This document shows positions 7,594-10,490 of a stretch of 10,490 bases of DNA, one piece after another. Origin of the DNA: Sabulitectum sp964604135 (GTDB taxonomy: Bacteria; Fermentibacterota; Fermentibacteria; Fermentibacterales; JCC-6); assembly GCA_964604135.1 (NCBI GenBank), contig CAZRXU010000094.1:1-10490 (forward strand), written 5' to 3'. The position numbers and the translations under genes are program-made. Numbering within the stretch: position 1 is the stretch's first letter; each line of letters opens with the position of its first letter. A model generated the notes under the pieces. That model had not been told where the DNA came from. It did not search any database and saw only the letters and a program-made list of their open reading frames with translations.

Positions 7594-7764
7594 TGTCAGG
7601 GGGCCAGAGATCTGAGAGTGGTAGTATACCCATGAAGGCCTCACCTGTTTGCTTCGGAGGCGCCCTTCTTCACAGGGGGGAAGACTCAGAGATTCAGACG
7701 GTTGTTGTAAGCCCTTTAACCCTGTATTAAGAGCATTCCTCAGGGTTTGGCCCCCCTCCTTTTC
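7594..7764 (+). ncRNA. Candidate structured RNA of about 170 bases, class unassigned
   Basis: GGGGGCCAGA (7599-7608) can pair with TTTGGCCCCC (7746-7755), giving 10 pairs including one G-U, which closes the 5' and 3' ends. Inside, TCTGAG (7611-7616) pairs with CTCAGA (7685-7690). That stem encloses three small hairpins: GGTA/TACC (7620-7630), GCCTC/GAGGC (7638-7661) and CTTCTTC/GGGGAAG (7665-7683, with two G-U). A further hairpin CCCTG/CAGGG (7720-7724/7741-7745) stacks on the closing stem and could extend to 7 pairs by competing with it. The closing stem is followed by TCCTTTTCTT, so it may also end transcription. Size, end closure and the 3'-side hairpin recall 6S RNA, but the branched interior is not the usual 6S rod and I see no diagnostic sequence. 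A panB leader or riboswitch is the main alternative. All pairings are by eye, without covariation data. Confidence 0.45.
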
Positions 7765-7802
7765 TTAAGACTTTTCTTTTCACTCCAGTTTGTCTGCAGT
7801 CT

Positions 7803-7830
7803 TTGAGTGATGTTTGCATTCAATTATCTT
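7803..7830 (+). promoter_or_regulatory. Possible promoter for the panB operon
   Basis: TTGAGT (4 of 6 to the -35 consensus) is followed after 16 bases by TATCTT (4 of 6 to the -10). A start near 7837 would give a leader of about 28 bases to the panB ATG. If the upstream RNA terminates at its T-rich tract, a promoter here would be needed; if it reads through, this may not be used. Confidence 0.28.
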
Positions 7831-7864
7831 ACCTGGGTACTCTAAACATTCAGGGTGGAGGAAA

Positions 7865-8686
7865 ATGGCAGGCGGAAAAGTAACTGTTAAAACTCTGGCG
7901 GCTATGAGGAAACGCGGCGAGAAGATCGTTGCTCTTACAGCGTATGACTACCACACAGCCCGAATGGAACAGCAGGCCGGAGTTCATGTTATTCTTGTAG
8001 GTGACTCTTTTCAGATGGCGGTTCTGGGTGAGGATACCACTCTGGGAGCAACTGTGGATGTTCTTATCGCTCACTGCCGGGCTGTGAGGAAAGGGGCACC
8101 GGATGCCCTTGTTGTGGGTGATATGCCATTTGGAAGCTATCAGCCTTCTGATGAGACAGCAGTTGCCAGTGCTGTAAGATTTATAGCCGAAGCGGGGGTT
8201 GATGCTGTTAAGCTGGAAGGCGGCAACGATGCTGCTGTAAGCCGGGTAAGAGCTATTGTAAGTGCCGGTATTCCAGTGATGGGGCACATCGGCCTTCTTC
8301 CCCAGTCTATCAGAACCGAGGGAAGCTACCGGGTAGTGCGATCCGATTCCGAAGAAATGCTTCTCCAGCAGACAAAAGACCTTGAAGAAGCCGGAGCATT
8401 TTCCATGGTTCTTGAAATGATAGAAGAGGATCTGGCAGACAGAATATCCCAGGCTTCATCCATCCCCACAATCGGTATTGGTGCAGGCAGGTACACACAC
8501 GGTCAGATTCTGGTTGTCAACGATATGCTGGGCATCAACCGTGCTTTTAACCCGAAGTTTTTAAGGAAGTATGCGGACCTCAACTCTGTTATGGAGAAGG
8601 CAATCGAAAGCTATGCAGGTGATGTAGCCGGTGGAGTTTTTCCCGGTGAAGAGAATGTTTTCAAGGGAAGGGGAAAAACCAGGTGA
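7865..8686 (+). CDS. panB: 3-methyl-2-oxobutanoate hydroxymethyltransferase (ketopantoate hydroxymethyltransferase)
   Basis: PanB transfers a hydroxymethyl group from 5,10-methylenetetrahydrofolate to 2-oxoisovalerate to make ketopantoate, the first committed step towards pantothenate and CoA. The 273-residue TIM-barrel protein matches the family length (264 in E. coli). Visible motifs are LTAYDY (24-29), LVGDS with metal ligand Asp47, GDMPF with Asp86, KLEGG with Glu118, GHIGLLPQS (140-148), the catalytic-base position Glu184 in V-L-E-M, IGIGAG (203-208), and GVFPGEENVF (257-266) near the C-terminus. The ATG at 7865 follows GGAGG, with a short spacing of 3 bases. An upstream in-frame TTG at 7814 lacks a ribosome-binding site and would add 17 non-conserved residues. 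The gene leads the rightward operon and overlaps purD by 4 bases. Identification is very secure. Confidence 0.97.
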   Translation: MAGGKVTVKTLAAMRKRGEKIVALTAYDYHTARMEQQAGVHVILVGDSFQMAVLGEDTTLGATVDVLIAHCRAVRKGAPDALVVGDMPFGSYQPSDETAVASAVRFIAEAGVDAVKLEGGNDAAVSRVRAIVSAGIPVMGHIGLLPQSIRTEGSYRVVRSDSEEMLLQQTKDLEEAGAFSMVLEMIEEDLADRISQASSIPTIGIGAGRYTHGQILVVNDMLGINRAFNPKFLRKYADLNSVMEKAIESYAGDVAGGVFPGEENVFKGRGKTR

Positions 8687-9894
8687 AAATTCTTGTAGTT
8701 GGCAGTGGAGGCCGCGAGCACGCGCTTGCGTGGGCTCTGTACAAAAACGGTGCAAACCAGGTTCTTGTTTCTCCCGGAAATCCTGGAACAGCTGAATTCG
8801 CAGCCAATCTGTCAGGGGATCCGGTTGAGATAGCAGTGAAAGAATCTGTTGATCTGGTGGTTGTCGGGCCGGAAGTTCCTCTTGTTGATGGTATTGCAGA
8901 TGTGCTTGAAAACAAGGGAATACCGTGCTTCGGGCCATCCGCGCAGTGTGCCCGTCTTGAGGGAAGCAAGTGGTTCGCCAAGGAAATAATGGCTGAGGCA
9001 GGGGTTCCAACAGCAACTGGAAAGGTGTTCACAGATCATGCTTCCGCCGTTGATTACATCGGAGAATACCCTGATAAGTTCGTTATAAAGGCAGACGGCC
9101 TTGCTGCAGGCAAAGGGGTTTACCTTCCGAACACCCGGAGGGAATCCGATGCCATTATCGAGGAGCTGTTCAGAGACGGCTCCGGCACTGTGGTTGTTGA
9201 ACAGAGACTTTCCGGCAGAGAGGTCAGTGTTCTGGCCGTGTGCAACGGAACAGATGCCGTTGTTCTTCCTCCTAGCCGTGACCACAAGAGAGTTTATGAC
9301 GGTGATATGGGGCTCAATACCGGTGGAATGGGTGCTGTGTGTCCGCCGTCTGATGTTCCCTGCGATTTCGGAGATGATGTTCTTGAAAAAGTGATACTGC
9401 CTGTACTGAGGGTTATGAAAGCGAGGGGAACGGAATACAGAGGTGTTCTGTATGCCGGTCTTATGATTACAGAGTTCGGATACTTTGTTCTTGAGTTCAA
9501 TGTGCGGTTCGGCGATCCGGAGACCCAGGCTGTACTGCCGCTTGTAAAAAGCAACCTTGACCAGTTGTTTCTTGCCGCAGCCAGAGGAGCGGAACTGCCC
9601 TCTGTAGAGATTAGCGATGGTGCTTCAGCCTGTGTTATTCTTGCCTCTGGCGGTTATCCGGGCAGCTATTCAAAGGGTATGGAGATAACCGGTATCGATA
9701 AGGTTGATTCCCTGGTCTTTCAGGCGGGAACTGTTGAGAGAAATGGTTCTCTATACACGGCAGGTGGAAGGGTTCTGGGTGTAACAGCACTTGGTGAAGA
9801 CCTGGATGAGGCGCTGGAAAAGGCATACCGCGATGCAGATAGAATTGAATTTGAAGGCAAACACCTCAGAAGAGACATCGGAAGGACAGTATGA
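8683..9894 (+). CDS. purD: Phosphoribosylamine-glycine ligase (GAR synthetase)
   Basis: PurD joins glycine to 5-phosphoribosylamine with ATP to give glycinamide ribonucleotide, step 2 of de novo purine synthesis. The 403-residue protein is slightly shorter than E. coli PurD (429). It starts with the typical nucleotide-binding MKILVVGSGGREHALAW (1-17). Next come KADGLAAGKGV (136-146) of the ATP-grasp domain, LNTGGMGA (211-218), and the metal/ATP site EFNVRFGDPETQ (271-282). A C-terminal domain ends in RRDIG. Translation starts with GTG at 8683, overlapping the panB stop (GTGA); a purine-rich AAGGGGAAAAA lies just upstream. The overlaps with panB and purE point to coupled translation in one operon. 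No oddities are seen in the catalytic motifs. Confidence 0.97.
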   Translation: MKILVVGSGGREHALAWALYKNGANQVLVSPGNPGTAEFAANLSGDPVEIAVKESVDLVVVGPEVPLVDGIADVLENKGIPCFGPSAQCARLEGSKWFAKEIMAEAGVPTATGKVFTDHASAVDYIGEYPDKFVIKADGLAAGKGVYLPNTRRESDAIIEELFRDGSGTVVVEQRLSGREVSVLAVCNGTDAVVLPPSRDHKRVYDGDMGLNTGGMGAVCPPSDVPCDFGDDVLEKVILPVLRVMKARGTEYRGVLYAGLMITEFGYFVLEFNVRFGDPETQAVLPLVKSNLDQLFLAAARGAELPSVEISDGASACVILASGGYPGSYSKGMEITGIDKVDSLVFQAGTVERNGSLYTAGGRVLGVTALGEDLDEALEKAYRDADRIEFEGKHLRRDIGRTV

Positions 9895-10340
9895 AACCAC
9901 TTGTTGGCATAATTATGGGTAGCGAGAGCGACCGTGAAACCATGAACAGAACCGGGGAGATACTGGAAAACCTCAGCATTCCATTCGAGGTCAGTGTTAT
10001 GAGTGCCCACAGAAACCCCGAAAAGGTGAAAAGCTACACACAGGCAGCCTCCGACAGAGGAATCAGGGTAATCATCGCAGGGGCTGGTCTTGCCGCTCAC
10101 CTGGCCGGTGCCGTTGCAGCCAACACCCTTCTGCCGGTGATAGGCGTTCCCATTGAAGGCGGGCCGCTGCGGGGGTTTGATGCTCTGCTTTCCACAGTGA
10201 TGATGCCCAAAGGTGTTCCAGTGGCTACAGTGGCAATAGGCAGCCACGGTGCCAGAAATGCTGCTTACCTTGCAGCACAGATCATTGCTCTTTCAGACGG
10301 GAAAGTGCTGGCTGCCCTGAAAAAAGCCCGTGGCTGGTAA
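9891..10340 (+). CDS. purE: N5-carboxyaminoimidazole ribonucleotide mutase (class I PurE)
   Basis: PurE converts N5-CAIR to CAIR in de novo purine synthesis, after PurK in organisms that use class I enzymes. The 149-residue protein shows the signature GIIMGSESDRETM (6-18), SAHRNPE with catalytic His40 (38-44), AGAGLAAHLAG (63-73) and LPVIGVPI (81-88). The SAHR and GAGxAAHL motifs indicate class I (mutase) rather than the animal/spirochaete-type AIR carboxylase. It is about 20 residues shorter at the C-terminus than E. coli PurE (169). The ATG at 9891 overlaps the purD stop (ATGA) and is preceded by GGAAGGA. Its last 11 bases overlap the start of the next gene. No purK is in the window, so its presence elsewhere is predicted rather than seen. 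Confidence 0.95.
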   Translation: MKPLVGIIMGSESDRETMNRTGEILENLSIPFEVSVMSAHRNPEKVKSYTQAASDRGIRVIIAGAGLAAHLAGAVAANTLLPVIGVPIEGGPLRGFDALLSTVMMPKGVPVATVAIGSHGARNAAYLAAQIIALSDGKVLAALKKARGW

Positions 10341-10490
10341 ATTTCTGGAAGTTGATATTTTAAAACCGGATGAAGAGACCGTCTCGGCGGTCTCCTCTGT
10401 AATCAAAGCCGGAGGTACTGCTATCTATCCTTCCGACACTGTGTACGGAATACTGGCTGATGCATCCTGTCTGCAGGCTGTTGAATCTAT
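10330..10490 (+). CDS. tsaC: L-threonylcarbamoyladenylate synthase (TsaC/Sua5/YrdC family), N-terminal part
   Basis: Only the first 53 codons lie in the window; the gene continues past the right edge. The translation has the family opening: a short N-terminal strand, a helix, then I-K-A-G-G-T-A-I (25-32) and YPSDTVYGILADA (33-45). This matches the conserved 'G-G-x-x-x-[FY]-P-[TS]-D-T-V-Y-G-L-x-x-[DN]-A' of YrdC domains, which bind ATP, threonine and bicarbonate to make threonylcarbamoyl-AMP for t6A37 of tRNAs. The GTG at 10330 is the best start: it overlaps purE by 11 bases and gives a normal N-terminal length, but the upstream ribosome-binding site is weak (GAAAAAAG). Whether it is a short TsaC or a longer Sua5 with an extra C-terminal domain cannot be told. 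Confidence 0.88.
   Translation, partial: MAGKFLEVDILKPDEETVSAVSSVIKAGGTAIYPSDTVYGILADASCLQAVES

Larger units (their letters stand above)
7488..7864. other. Divergent intergenic region between proS and panB
   Basis: This 377-base stretch has no convincing coding frame. From left to right it holds the proS leader with a possible minus-strand -10 (7526-7531), a small GC hairpin CCCC-TGCGAC-GGGG (7544-7557), a rightward promoter (7559-7587), a candidate structured RNA (about 7594-7764), a pyrimidine-rich tract (to about 7780), and a weak panB promoter (7803-7830) followed by the panB ribosome-binding site. Confidence 0.8.

Noticed and set aside
7599..7670. TPP riboswitch suggested by CTGAGA, TACCC and CACCTG in order
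   Set aside because: The diagnostic second half (ACCTGATCTGG...TAATGCC...GCGnAGGGA) is absent and the arms do not pair as in the TPP fold. The downstream genes are not thiamin genes.
7594..7764. Small SRP RNA or tmRNA
   Set aside because: There is no SRP apical motif (GGTCAGGTCCGGAAGGAAGCA-like) and no tRNA-like ends with a tag reading frame.
7814..7864. Longer panB start at a TTG (7814)
   Set aside because: The extra 17 residues are not family-like, there is no ribosome-binding site, and the stretch overlaps the candidate promoter.
9720..10247. A 175-codon open frame on the minus strand opposite purD/purE
   Set aside because: It is antisense to two conserved genes, with low-complexity His/Cys-rich translation and no family resemblance.

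Overview
This is a 10.5 kb bacterial chromosomal window of moderate GC content with dense, short-gapped genes. It divides into two divergent blocks around a 377-base intergenic region (7488-7864). The left block reads leftward: an archaeal-type prolyl-tRNA synthetase (proS), a polytopic membrane protein that looks like a GT-C-type glycosyltransferase, a large secreted C25/gingipain-like cysteine peptidase, an MscS-family channel fused to a cyclic-nucleotide-binding domain, and the start of another exported protein that runs off the left edge. The right block reads rightward as a tight operon: panB, purD, purE and the start of a tsaC/Sua5 gene cut by the right edge. Start and stop codons overlap at all three junctions.

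The likely source is an uncultured member of the FCB-type bacteria (Fermentibacteria, Cloacimonetes, WOR-3 and similar lineages). The evidence is the secreted peptidase with a C-terminal type IX secretion/FlgD-Ig-like module (V-Y-D-I-A-G-R-K-V followed by L-P-S-G-I-Y), the neighbouring secreted beta-rich protein, and the archaeal-type ProRS. This is an inference from protein style; no taxonomic marker settles it.

The right block is housekeeping anabolism. It holds the first committed step of pantothenate/CoA synthesis, two steps of de novo purine synthesis, and the t6A tRNA-modification enzyme. The left block mixes one translation gene with envelope and secretion functions. Two left-block genes have what look like their own extended -10 promoters (TGATATAAT and TGATAGAAT) in gaps of about 40 bases, so it is probably not one simple operon.

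The least explained stretch is the central intergenic region. A good sigma70-like promoter (TTGACG, 17 bases, TAATAT) points right. About 11 bases downstream begins a sequence whose 5' end can pair with a segment about 140 bases further on (10 pairs), with several internal hairpins and a T-rich tract just after the closing stem. This looks like a roughly 170-base structured RNA, either free-standing or a panB leader. I could not assign it to a known class. No CRISPR array, insertion sequence, tRNA, rRNA or phage gene is visible.
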